From: Pseudomonas sp. SST3
GTDB lineage: Bacteria; Pseudomonadota; Gammaproteobacteria; Pseudomonadales; Pseudomonadaceae
NCBI RefSeq assembly: GCF_003325755.1
Contig: NZ_QORI02000084.1
Coordinates: forward strand, 1 to 5,121
DNA: 5,121 bases
Direction of reading: 5' to 3'
Below the pieces are notes generated by a model. It worked only from the letters and a program-made list of their open reading frames with translations. It was not told where the DNA came from and did no database searches. The position numbers and the translations under genes are program-made. Positions 1 to 5,121 of this stretch are shown here, piece after piece. How positions within the stretch are numbered: the first letter of the stretch is position 1; each line of letters begins with the position of its first letter.

Positions 1-284
1 TCGAACAAGCCCACGCGCTCAACCCGGAAGACCCGGCCGTACTCGACAGCCTGGGCTGGGTGAATTACCGCCTGGGCAACCTCGACGAGGCCGAGCGCTT
101 GCTGCGCCAGGCGCTGGAGCGTTTCCCGGACCAGGAAGTTGCCGCACACCTGGGCGAAGTGCTCTGGGCCAATGGCAAGCAGCGCGAAGCCCGACAAATC
201 TGGGAAAAGTTCCTCAAGGAACAACCCGACAGCCCTATCCTGCGCAGCACCATCAAGCGCCTGACCGATCCGAGACCCTTTTAA
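1..284 (+). CDS. TPR-repeat protein, C-terminal part
   Basis: The reading frame is open from the left edge (first full codon at 3) to TAA at 282-284 and gives the last 93 residues of a larger protein. Two tetratricopeptide-type helical hairpins are visible: about residues 10-43 (with the [18 protein letters not shown] pattern) and about 44-77 ([18 protein letters not shown]). TPR units are protein-protein interaction scaffolds; the partner cannot be told from this fragment. A TPR protein directly upstream of lolB is a regular feature of Pseudomonas chromosomes, and the full-length homologues are much longer, so most of the gene lies outside. The GTG at 60 is an internal valine codon, not a start. 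The stop is 5 bases before the lolB ATG, suggesting one transcript. The last residues (DPRPF) look atypical and may result from small indels near 267 and 279-282. The TPR call is solid; the exact function is unknown. Confidence 0.85.
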   Translation, partial: EQAHALNPEDPAVLDSLGWVNYRLGNLDEAERLLRQALERFPDQEVAAHLGEVLWANGKQREARQIWEKFLKEQPDSPILRSTIKRLTDPRPF

Positions 285-289
285 GCTTT

Positions 290-912
290 ATGTTTCTTGC
301 GCCACATTTATCGTTTTTCAGTTTTCATCGCCCTGCTCGCCGGTTGCGCGGGCATCGGCAGCCGTGAATCCGTTTGAAGGCCAGGGCAACCCGGCACAAT
401 GGAAACAACACAAGGACCAGCTCAGCAGCATCGATGGCTGGCAGATCGAGGGCAAGGTCGGGGTGCGTGCGCCGAAAGACTCCGGCAGCGGCACCCTGTT
501 CTGGCTGCAACGCCAGGACTACTACGACATTCGCCTCTCGGGCCCCCTGGGTCGTGGCGCAGCCCGCCTGACTGGCAGGCCAGGGCAAGTAAGCCTGGAA
601 GTGGCCAATCAGGGCCGCTACGAGGCAACCTCTCCGGAAGAACTGCTGGAGCAGCAGATTGGCTGGAAGCTGCCCGTCTCTCATCTGGTCTGGTGGGTCC
701 GCGGCCTGCCGGCACCTGACAGCAAGAGCCGGCTGAGCCTCAATGGCGACAGCCGCCTCGCCACCCTGGAGCAGGATGGCTGGCAGGTCGAATATTTGAG
801 CTACGTGGAGCAAAGCGGCTATTGGCTTCCCGAACGTATCAAGCTGCATGGCACCGACCTTGATGTCACGCTGGTGATCAAGGACTGGCAACCGCGCAAA
901 CTGGGGCAATAA
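290..912 (+). CDS. lolB: Outer-membrane lipoprotein insertion protein LolB (frame disrupted near 5' end)
   Basis: LolB is itself an outer-membrane lipoprotein. It takes lipoproteins from the periplasmic carrier LolA and inserts them into the inner leaflet of the outer membrane. The body (376-909, 178 residues) has typical LolB features: [14 protein letters not shown], the [23 protein letters not shown] strand region, a [16 protein letters not shown] segment and the [10 protein letters not shown] end. The signal peptide is in another frame: ATG 290-298 gives MFL, then 300-374 gives a hydrophobic stretch ending in the lipobox LLAGC, with the lipidated Cys at 345-347. Reading through therefore needs removal of one base at about 299 and one T at 373-375. 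The repaired protein is about 206 residues, close to the usual length. As written, the only open frame starts at GTG 364 and lacks the signal peptide and lipidation Cys. LolB is normally essential, so I read this as a sequence error in an intact gene. It probably shares a transcript with the upstream TPR gene and ispE. Confidence 0.9.
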
Positions 913-913
913 C

Positions 914-1765
914 GTGTCCGCACAAAAATTGACCCTGCCCTCCCCGGCCAAGCTCAACCTGATGCTGCACATCCTTGGCCGTCGTGAAGATGGCTACCAC
1001 GAGTTGCAGACGCTGTTTCAGTTTCTCGACTACGGCGATGAGCTGACCTTTGCCGTGCGTGAGGATGGCGTAATCCAACTGCACACCGAATTCGACGGCG
1101 TGCCCCACGACAGCAATCTGATTGTGCGGGCAGCCAAAAAACTTCAGGCACAATCCGGCTGCCCACTTGGCATTGATATCTGGATCGACAAAATCCTGCC
1201 CATGGGCGGGGGTATCGGTGGCGGCAGCTCCAATGCCGCGACCACTTTGTTGGGCCTAAATCACTTATGGCAACTGGGCTGGGACCACGATCGCCTTGCT
1301 GCGCTGGGCCTCACGCTGGGCGCCGACGTCCCGGTTTTCGTGCGGGGGCACGCCGCATTTGCTGAAGGCGTTGGGGAGAAACTCACCCCTGTAGAGCCCG
1401 AAGAACCTTGGTATGTCGTGCTGGTGCCGCAAGTATCTGTAAGTACAGCAGAAATTTTTTCAGATCCGTTGTTGACACGTAACTCTTCTCCCATTAAAGT
1501 GCGCCCCGTTCCCAAGGGAAACAGTCGAAATGACTGCTTACCGGTTGTAGCAAGGCGTTATCCAGAGGTACGTAACGCTTTGAATTTGTTAGGTAAATTT
1601 ACCGAAGCAAAATTAACCGGCACTGGAAGTTGTGTGTTTGGGGGCTTCCCAAGCAAAGCTGAAGCTGATAAAGTCTCGGCCCTTCTTACAGAGACCCTTA
1701 CAGGGTTTGTAGCAAAAGGAAGCAACGTTTCGATGTTGCATCGCAAGCTGCAAAGTCTGCTCTAA
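914..1765 (+). CDS. ispE: 4-diphosphocytidyl-2-C-methyl-D-erythritol kinase IspE
   Basis: This cytoplasmic GHMP-family kinase phosphorylates the 2-hydroxyl of CDP-methylerythritol using ATP, the fourth step of the MEP pathway to isoprenoid precursors. The product is 283 residues, the usual length. Visible motifs are PSPAKLNL at 9-16 with the substrate-site Lys13, the glycine-rich ATP loop [16 protein letters not shown] at 96-111, GADVPVF at 136-142 with catalytic Asp138, and the third GHMP motif [10 protein letters not shown] at 234-243. The start is GTG at 914, one base after the lolB stop, with no strong Shine-Dalgarno sequence, which fits translational coupling. No frame damage is seen. 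Base composition is odd: by hand count 1441-1740 is about 45% G+C against about 65% for 1201-1380, with TTA, GTA, TTG and AAA codons unusual for this genome. Function is unaffected. Identification is very secure. Confidence 0.98.
   Translation: MSAQKLTLPSPAKLNLMLHILGRREDGYHELQTLFQFLDYGDELTFAVREDGVIQLHTEFDGVPHDSNLIVRAAKKLQAQSGCPLGIDIWIDKILPMGGGIGGGSSNAATTLLGLNHLWQLGWDHDRLAALGLTLGADVPVFVRGHAAFAEGVGEKLTPVEPEEPWYVVLVPQVSVSTAEIFSDPLLTRNSSPIKVRPVPKGNSRNDCLPVVARRYPEVRNALNLLGKFTEAKLTGTGSCVFGGFPSKAEADKVSALLTETLTGFVAKGSNVSMLHRKLQSLL
1472..1500 (+). promoter_or_regulatory. Candidate sigma70 promoter inside ispE
   Basis: A perfect -35 hexamer TTGACA (1472-1477) is followed after exactly 17 bases by TAAAGT (1495-1500, four of six matches to TATAAT). 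It lies in the AT-rich second half of ispE and points toward tRNA-Gln and prs, about 300 bases upstream of the tRNA. It could give these genes transcription independent of lolB-ispE. This is motif evidence only; the hexamers are also coding sequence, and chance is a real possibility. Confidence 0.35.
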
Positions 1766-1772
1766 AAGGAAC

Positions 1773-1789
1773 CGAGTGTTAGGCACTCG
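1773..1789 (+). other. Small hairpin between ispE and tRNA-Gln
   Basis: CGAGTG (1773-1778) and CACTCG (1784-1789) form a perfect 6-bp stem around a 5-base loop, 7 bases after the ispE stop codon and 13 bases before the tRNA. It is followed by the 8-base palindrome GTTGCAAC (1789-1796). There is no T-run after it, so it is not a typical intrinsic terminator. It could instead guide 5' processing of the tRNA precursor or protect the ispE mRNA end. Confidence 0.4.
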
Positions 1790-1802
1790 TTGCAACAGAT
1801 AC

Positions 1803-1877
1803 AGGGGCGTCGCCAAGCGGTAAGGCAGCAGGTTTTGATCCTGCCATGCGTTGGTTCGAATCCAGCCGCCCCTGCCA
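1803..1877 (+). tRNA. tRNA-Gln (anticodon UUG)
   Basis: All four arms fold without mismatches. The acceptor AGGGGCG (1803-1809) pairs with CGCCCCT (1867-1873). The D stem is GCC (1812-1814) with GGC (1824-1826). The anticodon stem GCAGG/CCTGC (1828-1832, 1840-1844) encloses the loop TTTTGAT with anticodon TTG at 1835-1837. The T stem GTTGG/CCAGC (1850-1854, 1862-1866) encloses TTCGAAT. The discriminator is G1874 and CCA is encoded at 1875-1877. A weak first pair (A1-U72) and G73 match the known identity elements for glutaminyl-tRNA synthetase. It decodes CAA and, by wobble, CAG. It sits between ispE and prs, 46 bases before the prs start, with no terminator between them, so it may be cut out of a longer transcript. 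Confidence 0.98.
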
Positions 1878-1923
1878 TTTTCTAATACTCATCCAGGTTA
1901 CCCTCAGCCTCTAGGTACTGCGC

Positions 1924-2864
1924 GTGTCCAAGATGATGGTCTTTACGGGGAATGCCAACCCCGATCTGGCTCGACGTGTCGTACGTCAGCTGCATATCCC
2001 TCTCGGTGACATCTCTGTCGGTAAATTCTCCGACGGCGAAATTACAGCCGAGATCAATGAAAATGTCCGCGGTAAAGACGTCTTCATTATTCAGCCGACC
2101 TGCGCTCCGACCAACGATAACCTGATGGAACTCGTCGTGATGGCTGATGCCTTCCGCCGCTCCTCAGCGACTCGAATCACAGCTGTAATCCCTTACTTTG
2201 GTTATGCCCGTCAGGATCGCCGTCCGCGCTCCGCACGTGTAGCTATCAGCGCGAAAGTCGTTGCTGACATGCTGACCGTGGTAGGTATCGACCGTGTGCT
2301 CACGGTTGACCTGCACGCTGACCAAATCCAGGGGTTCTTCGATATTCCGGTAGATAACATCTACGGCTCCCCCGTCCTGGTGGATGACATCGAAGACCAG
2401 CGCTTTGAAAACCTGATGATCGTGTCCCCGGACATTGGTGGCGTCGTGCGTGCACGGGCTGTTGCCAAATCCCTGGGCGTGGACCTCGGGATCATCGACA
2501 AACGCCGTGAGAAAGCCAATCACTCTGAAGTGATGCATATCATCGGTGATGTCGAAGGGCGCACCTGTATTCTGGTTGATGACATGGTCGACACCGCCGG
2601 CACGCTGTGCCACGCGGCGAAAGCCTTGAAAGAGCACGGTGCAGCAAAAGTCTTCGCCTACTGCACACACCCTGTGCTGTCGGGCCGAGCGATCGAAAAC
2701 ATCGAGAACTCCGTGCTGGACGAACTGGTGGTGACTAACACCATCCCGTTGTCCGCCGCAGCTCAAGCCTGTGCACGTATCCGCCAACTGGATATTGCAC
2801 CGGTCGTGCCGAAGCGGTTCGCCGCATCAGCAATGAAGAATCGATCAGCGCGATGTTCCGTTAA
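1924..2864 (+). CDS. prs: Ribose-phosphate pyrophosphokinase (PRPP synthetase), one-base frameshift near 3' end
   Basis: Prs transfers pyrophosphate from ATP to ribose 5-phosphate, making PRPP for purine, pyrimidine, NAD, histidine and tryptophan synthesis. It acts in the cytoplasm as a hexamer. Visible motifs are FSDGE at 35-39, the catalytic-loop region [10 protein letters not shown] from residue 96, [11 protein letters not shown] with His131, DKRR, and the ribose-5-phosphate loop [12 protein letters not shown] at about 217-228. I chose GTG 1924 because it gives the family N-terminus [10 protein letters not shown]; an AGG at 1914-1916 is a weak Shine-Dalgarno sequence. After Val295 the written frame runs into PKRF and on to a stop at 2890-2892 (322 residues). 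Adding one G at about 2808-2809 restores [18 protein letters not shown] and the TAA at 2862-2864, giving the normal 313 residues. Prs is central to metabolism, so the missing base is probably an error. Confidence 0.96.
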
Positions 2865-2894
2865 GGGTCAAACCAACGGATCACCTCACTGACG

Positions 2895-2935
2895 AAAAGC
2901 CGCCCGCCCAGCATTCCGCTGGGGCGGGGCTTTTT
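2895..2935 (+). terminator. Intrinsic terminator after prs
   Basis: A long GC-rich inverted repeat has arms 2895-2912 and 2918-2935 around a five-base loop ATTCC. It starts with four A and ends with five T, so it can also work in reverse. The inner pairs GCCCAGC/GCTGGG are exact; two bases further out bulge (around G2902 and in the G-run 2921-2929). The bulges may be real or may be further indel errors like those in the neighbouring genes. It lies 30 bases after the restored prs stop and should limit read-through into rplY. Confidence 0.88.
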
Positions 2936-2988
2936 GCCCATATCGAGTTCGGCGCTGGTCGCAAACGCCCCTCGATGATGGCTATTTT

Positions 2989-2992
2989 GGAG
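2989..2992 (+). promoter_or_regulatory. Ribosome binding site of rplY
   Basis: GGAG, within TTGGAGA, lies 7 bases before ATG 3000 and fixes that codon as the rplY start. The 60 bases between the prs terminator and this site show no convincing -35/-10 pair, so I cannot say where rplY transcription begins. Confidence 0.8.
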
Positions 2993-2999
2993 ATACAAC

Positions 3000-3601
3000 A
3001 TGAACGAATTTACTCTGAACGCCCAAGCGCGTACTGACCTGGGGAAAGGTGCGAGCCGCCGCCTGCGTCACGCCGCCAACATCCCAGCCGTTGTCTACGG
3101 TGGTAACAAGCCTGCTGAATCCGTGACCATCCTGGCCAAGGAAATCGCCAAGCTGTTCGAAAACGAAGCTGCCTACAGCCACGTTATCGAGCTGAACGTC
3201 GACGGCGCCAAGCAGAACGTCATCGTTAAAGCGATGCAGCGTCACCCTTCCAAGCAGTTCATCATGCACGCTGACTTCGTTCGCGTTGTAGCTGGCCAGA
3301 AACTGACCGCCATCGTGCCTGTGCACTTTGTGGGTGAAGAAGCTCCGGTCAAGAAAGGCGGCGAGATCTCTCACGTCCTGAACGAAATCGAAGTGACCTG
3401 CCTGCCGAAAGACCTGCCTGAGTTCATCGAAGTCGACCTGTCGGCTCTGGAAATCGGCGCCATCGTTCACCTGTCCGACCTCAAGGCCCCTAAAGGCGTT
3501 GAGTTTTGTCGCACTGGCTCACGGTGATGACAAAGCTGTTTGCCAACGTTCACGCTCCACGCGTTGCTCCAGAAGAAGCTGAAGAAGGCGCTGCAGAGTA
3601 A
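3000..3601 (+). CDS. rplY: 50S ribosomal protein L25, long (CTC/TL5) form, frameshifted near 3' end
   Basis: L25 binds 5S rRNA in the large ribosomal subunit. Residues 1 to about 90 form the 5S-binding domain ([48 protein letters not shown]). About 95-185 form the second beta domain of the long CTC-type protein, including [20 protein letters not shown] and [13 protein letters not shown]. coli L25 lacks this second domain. As written the frame stops at TGA 3525-3527 after an aberrant CRTGSR end (175 residues). Dropping one T from the run 3504-3507 gives [11 protein letters not shown]. Dropping another at 3539-3541 gives [10 protein letters not shown] and an acidic tail, with TAA at 3599-3601 and 199 residues in all, the expected length. 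The two extra T bases are probably sequence errors. If real, the protein would lose only its C-terminal tail, and the rRNA-binding domain would remain. Confidence 0.95.
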
Positions 3602-3612
3602 TTCACTCTGTA
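3592..3612 (+). other. Hairpin over the rplY stop codon
   Basis: CAGAGT (3594-3599) and ACTCTG (3605-3610) make a perfect 6-bp stem with loop AATTC, extendable by one G-U and one U-A pair to 3592 and 3612. It includes the restored rplY stop TAA 3599-3601. No T-run follows, so I do not call it a terminator. It could be an mRNA-end stabiliser or a weak attenuator before pth. Confidence 0.35.
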
Positions 3613-3676
3613 TTGCCGGAGCTTGAGGAAACATCGCGGACCGAAACGTAGCGAGAAAGCGGGCGATAACGCGGCG

Positions 3677-3692
3677 TTTACTCTTGAGTAAA
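3677..3692 (+). repeat. Perfect inverted repeat in the pth leader
   Basis: TTTACTC (3677-3683) and GAGTAAA (3686-3692) are exact reverse complements separated by TT. In DNA this could be a binding site for a dimeric regulator. In RNA a two-base loop would be strained, so the innermost pair would probably open. The right arm overlaps the first base of the AUG at 3692. Confidence 0.6.
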
Positions 3693-3736
3693 TGATGTAG
3701 TGTCGTCCACTTTCGCCGCACCTGGGTACGGCGATG

Positions 3737-3745
3737 TTATCCACA
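3737..3745 (+). promoter_or_regulatory. Consensus DnaA box upstream of pth
   Basis: TTATCCACA is an exact match to the high-affinity DnaA-box consensus, 23 bases before the pth start. DnaA acts as a transcription regulator as well as an initiator at such sites. A single box without partners or an AT-rich unwinding element does not suggest an origin. An exact match by chance in a window this size is uncommon, but not rare enough to be proof. Confidence 0.4.
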
Positions 3746-3753
3746 ACTCCAAA

Positions 3754-3759
3754 GGAAGG
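3754..3759 (+). promoter_or_regulatory. Ribosome binding site of pth
   Basis: GGAAGG lies 9 bases before GTG 3769 and supports that codon over the in-frame upstream GTG at 3700, which has no such site at good spacing and would add 23 residues not found in the family. Confidence 0.75.
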
Positions 3760-3768
3760 GCTCCTGTC

Positions 3769-4353
3769 GTGACTGCCATTAAACTGATCGTTGGCCTGGG
3801 AAATCCAGGCGCCGAATACGAACAGACCCGGCATAACGCGGGGGCCCTTTTTGTTGAGCGCATCGCCCACGCCCAAGGCGTCAACCTGGTGGCCGATCGC
3901 AAATATTTTGGCCTGACCGGGCGCTTCTCGCACCAGGGTCAGGATGTTCGTCTACTGATTCCCACCACCTATATGAACCGCAGCGGCCAGGCTGTCGCGG
4001 CGCTTGCGGGCTTCTTCCGGATCAAACCCGAAGAAATCCTGGTGGCCCATGACGAACTGGACTTGCCACCCGGCGTAGCCAAGCTCAAGCTCGGCGGCGG
4101 GCATGGTGGGCACAATGGCCTGCGTGACATCATCGCGCAGTTGGGCAATCAGAATAATTTTTACCGTCTGCGGCTCGGCATTGGCCACCCAGGCGTTGCC
4201 AGTATGGTTTCAAATTTCGTCCTGGGTCGTGCGCCACGCGCCGAACAGGAAAAACTCGATGCCAGCATCGATTTTGCCCTCGGCGTGCTGCCGGATATCT
4301 TCGCCGGTGAATGGAACCGTGCGATGAAAAACCTGCACAGCCAGAAGGCCTGA
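3769..4353 (+). CDS. pth: Peptidyl-tRNA hydrolase
   Basis: Pth cleaves the ester bond of peptidyl-tRNAs that fall off stalled ribosomes, recycling tRNA in the cytoplasm. With the GTG start at 3769 the product is 194 residues, the usual bacterial length. The family motifs are complete: [19 protein letters not shown] at 7-25 with Asn12 and catalytic His22, TTYMNRSG at 66-73 with Asn70, HDELDLPPG at 94-102 with Asp95, and [12 protein letters not shown] at 109-120 with Asn116. These match E. coli His20, Asn68, Asp93 and Asn114 with a constant offset of two. No frame damage is seen. ychF begins 22 bases after the stop, so the two are probably cotranscribed, a pairing seen in many gamma-proteobacteria. 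The leader holds a DnaA-box consensus and an inverted repeat. Confidence 0.98.
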   Translation: MTAIKLIVGLGNPGAEYEQTRHNAGALFVERIAHAQGVNLVADRKYFGLTGRFSHQGQDVRLLIPTTYMNRSGQAVAALAGFFRIKPEEILVAHDELDLPPGVAKLKLGGGHGGHNGLRDIIAQLGNQNNFYRLRLGIGHPGVASMVSNFVLGRAPRAEQEKLDASIDFALGVLPDIFAGEWNRAMKNLHSQKA

Positions 4354-4362
4354 CTCTTATCC

Positions 4363-4368
4363 GAGGGG
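4363..4368 (+). promoter_or_regulatory. Ribosome binding site of ychF
   Basis: GAGGGG lies 7 bases before ATG 4376 in the 22-base gap after pth, supporting independent initiation of ychF on a shared mRNA. Confidence 0.8.
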
Positions 4369-4375
4369 AAACACC

Positions 4376-5121
4376 ATGGGATTCAATTGCGGCATCGTCG
4401 GCCTGCCCAACGTCGGCAAGTCCACCCTGTTCAACGCCCTGACCAAGTCCGGTATTGCGGCGGAGAACTTCCCCTTCTGCACCATCGAACCCAACAGCGG
4501 CATCGTGCCGATGCCGGACCCGCGTCTTGACGCACTGGCGGCCATCGTCAATCCCAAGCGCATCCTGCCGACCACCATGGAGTTCGTCGACATCGCGGGC
4601 CTCGTCGCCGGCGCCTCGAAAGGTGAAGGCCTGGGCAACAAGTTCCTGGCCAACATCCGCGAAACCGATGCTATCGCCCACGTGGTCCGCTGCTTTGAAG
4701 ACGAGAACGTGATTCACGTCTCCAACAGCGTCGACCCCAAGCGCGACATCGAGATCATCGACCTGGAACTGATCTTCGCCGACCTCGACAGCTGCGAAAA
4801 GCAACTGCAGAAAGTCGCGCGTAACGCCAAGGGCGGCGACAAGGATGCAGTGGTCCAGAAGGGCCTGCTGGAGCAACTGATCGCGCACTTCACCGAAGGC
4901 AAGCCAGCGCGCAGCCTGATGAAGAACATGGGCGCAGACGAGAAGGCCGTGATCAAGGGCTTCCACCTGCTGACCACCAAGCCTGTGATGTACATCGCCA
5001 ACGTTGCCGAAGACGGCTTCGAGAACAACCCGCTGCTCGACGTGGTCAAGGCTATTGCCGACGAAGAAGGCGCCATCGTTGTTCCGGTGTGCAACAAGAT
5101 CGAAGCGGAAATCGCGAGCGT
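4376..5121 (+). CDS. ychF: Redox-regulated ATPase YchF/OLA1, N-terminal part
   Basis: YchF is a universally conserved Obg-family P-loop protein that prefers ATP to GTP, binds ribosomes and is linked to translation and oxidative-stress control. The window holds 248 residues from ATG 4376 to the right edge; family members have about 363-366, so about a third is missing. Visible motifs are the G1 loop GLPNVGKST at 9-17, the switch region around [10 protein letters not shown] at 31-40, G3 DIAGL at 72-76, and NVAE at 209-212 in place of the NKxD that gives GTP specificity, which explains the ATP preference. His114, reported as important for ATP hydrolysis in the E. coli protein, is present at the same position. 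The stretch at about 130-200 is the helical coiled-coil insertion. The C-terminal TGS domain would lie outside. The frame is intact and codon use is strongly GC-rich. Confidence 0.97.
   Translation, partial: MGFNCGIVGLPNVGKSTLFNALTKSGIAAENFPFCTIEPNSGIVPMPDPRLDALAAIVNPKRILPTTMEFVDIAGLVAGASKGEGLGNKFLANIRETDAIAHVVRCFEDENVIHVSNSVDPKRDIEIIDLELIFADLDSCEKQLQKVARNAKGGDKDAVVQKGLLEQLIAHFTEGKPARSLMKNMGADEKAVIKGFHLLTTKPVMYIANVAEDGFENNPLLDVVKAIADEEGAIVVPVCNKIEAEIAS

Larger units (their letters stand above)
3602..3768 (+). promoter_or_regulatory. Leader region between rplY and pth
   Basis: These 167 bases hold no convincing gene. They contain a perfect inverted repeat (3677-3692), a distant GCGGCG/CGCCGC pair (3671-3676 and 3714-3719) that could enclose it in a larger fold, an AUG-AUG-UAG mini reading frame (3692-3700) and a DnaA-box consensus (3737-3745). 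I did not find a good sigma70 promoter; the best -10-like stretch, TGTTAT at 3735-3740, has only a poor -35 match. The region probably carries the control signals for pth-ychF, but the mechanism is unknown. Confidence 0.5.

Noticed and set aside
325..972. Long minus-strand frame opposite lolB (215 codons)
   Set aside because: It is a shadow of the lolB reading frame in GC-rich DNA; the predicted protein shows no recognisable family and LolB on the other strand is clear.
1803..1877. tRNA-Gln as an integration site for a mobile element
   Set aside because: No integrase, no second copy of the tRNA 3' end and no foreign genes are visible; prs follows directly.
1881..1886. TCTAAT as a -10 box of a prs-specific promoter
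   Set aside because: Five of six matches, but the bases at -35 spacing fall in the tRNA T-arm and do not resemble TTGACA.
2164..2787. Minus-strand frame opposite prs (207 codons)
   Set aside because: It lies entirely within the conserved prs coding region, with no ribosome site or recognisable domain.
2975..3037. Small frame ATG 2975 overlapping the rplY start
   Set aside because: About 20 codons with no Shine-Dalgarno sequence; it runs out of frame through the rplY start and looks accidental.
3504..3541. Programmed ribosomal frameshifting in rplY
   Set aside because: Two separate shifts would be needed within 40 bases, without slippery heptamers or a stimulatory structure, and L25 is not known to be recoded. 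Sequence error is simpler.
3700..3768. Longer pth start at GTG 3700
   Set aside because: The extra 23 residues are not in the Pth family, and GTG 3769 has a good ribosome site and gives the normal length of 194.
3602..3768. Replication origin at the DnaA box
   Set aside because: There is only one box, no AT-rich unwinding region, and none of the genes that flank Pseudomonas origins.
4130..4966. Minus-strand frame spanning pth and ychF (278 codons)
   Set aside because: It overlaps two clearly identified genes on the + strand and has low-complexity, His/Asp/Val-rich antisense composition.

Overview
This window is a chromosomal housekeeping segment from a Pseudomonas, most likely of the P. fluorescens group. 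The gene order (TPR protein, lolB, ispE, tRNA-Gln, prs, rplY, pth, ychF, all on the + strand) is the arrangement I know from Pseudomonas. The proteins read as typical pseudomonad versions, and G+C is high except for a dip in the second half of ispE. The species-level assignment rests on remembered protein similarity, not on a search.

Layout. Positions 1-284 hold the C-terminal end of a TPR-repeat protein. lolB (outer-membrane lipoprotein insertion) follows at 290-912, and ispE (isoprenoid precursor synthesis) at 914-1765 begins one base after the lolB stop. A tRNA-Gln(UUG) lies at 1803-1877. prs (PRPP synthetase) follows at 1924-2864 and ends at a strong intrinsic terminator at 2895-2935. rplY (ribosomal protein L25, long CTC form) is at 3000-3601. 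A 167-base leader region precedes pth (peptidyl-tRNA hydrolase) at 3769-4353. ychF (universally conserved P-loop ATPase) starts at 4376 and runs off the right edge. Two themes are visible: envelope and precursor biosynthesis on the left (LolB, IspE, PRPP) and translation on the right (tRNA-Gln, L25, Pth, YchF).

The most notable feature is that three genes expected to be essential or highly conserved are broken by single-base indels as written: lolB (two net +1 shifts near the 5' end), prs (one missing base 18 codons before the stop) and rplY (two extra T in the last 100 bases). In each case the correct downstream peptide continues immediately in another frame to the expected stop. The simplest explanation is sequencing or assembly error, not decay. 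Proteins taken directly from these frames would be wrong at their ends.

I found no new mobile element, CRISPR array, defence system or other undescribed system. The more interesting non-coding signals are in the pth leader (a perfect DnaA-box consensus, a perfect inverted repeat and an AUG-AUG-UAG minigene) and in the AT-rich half of ispE, which carries a good sigma70-like promoter pointing at the tRNA-Gln/prs genes. All of these are hypotheses from motif reading alone.
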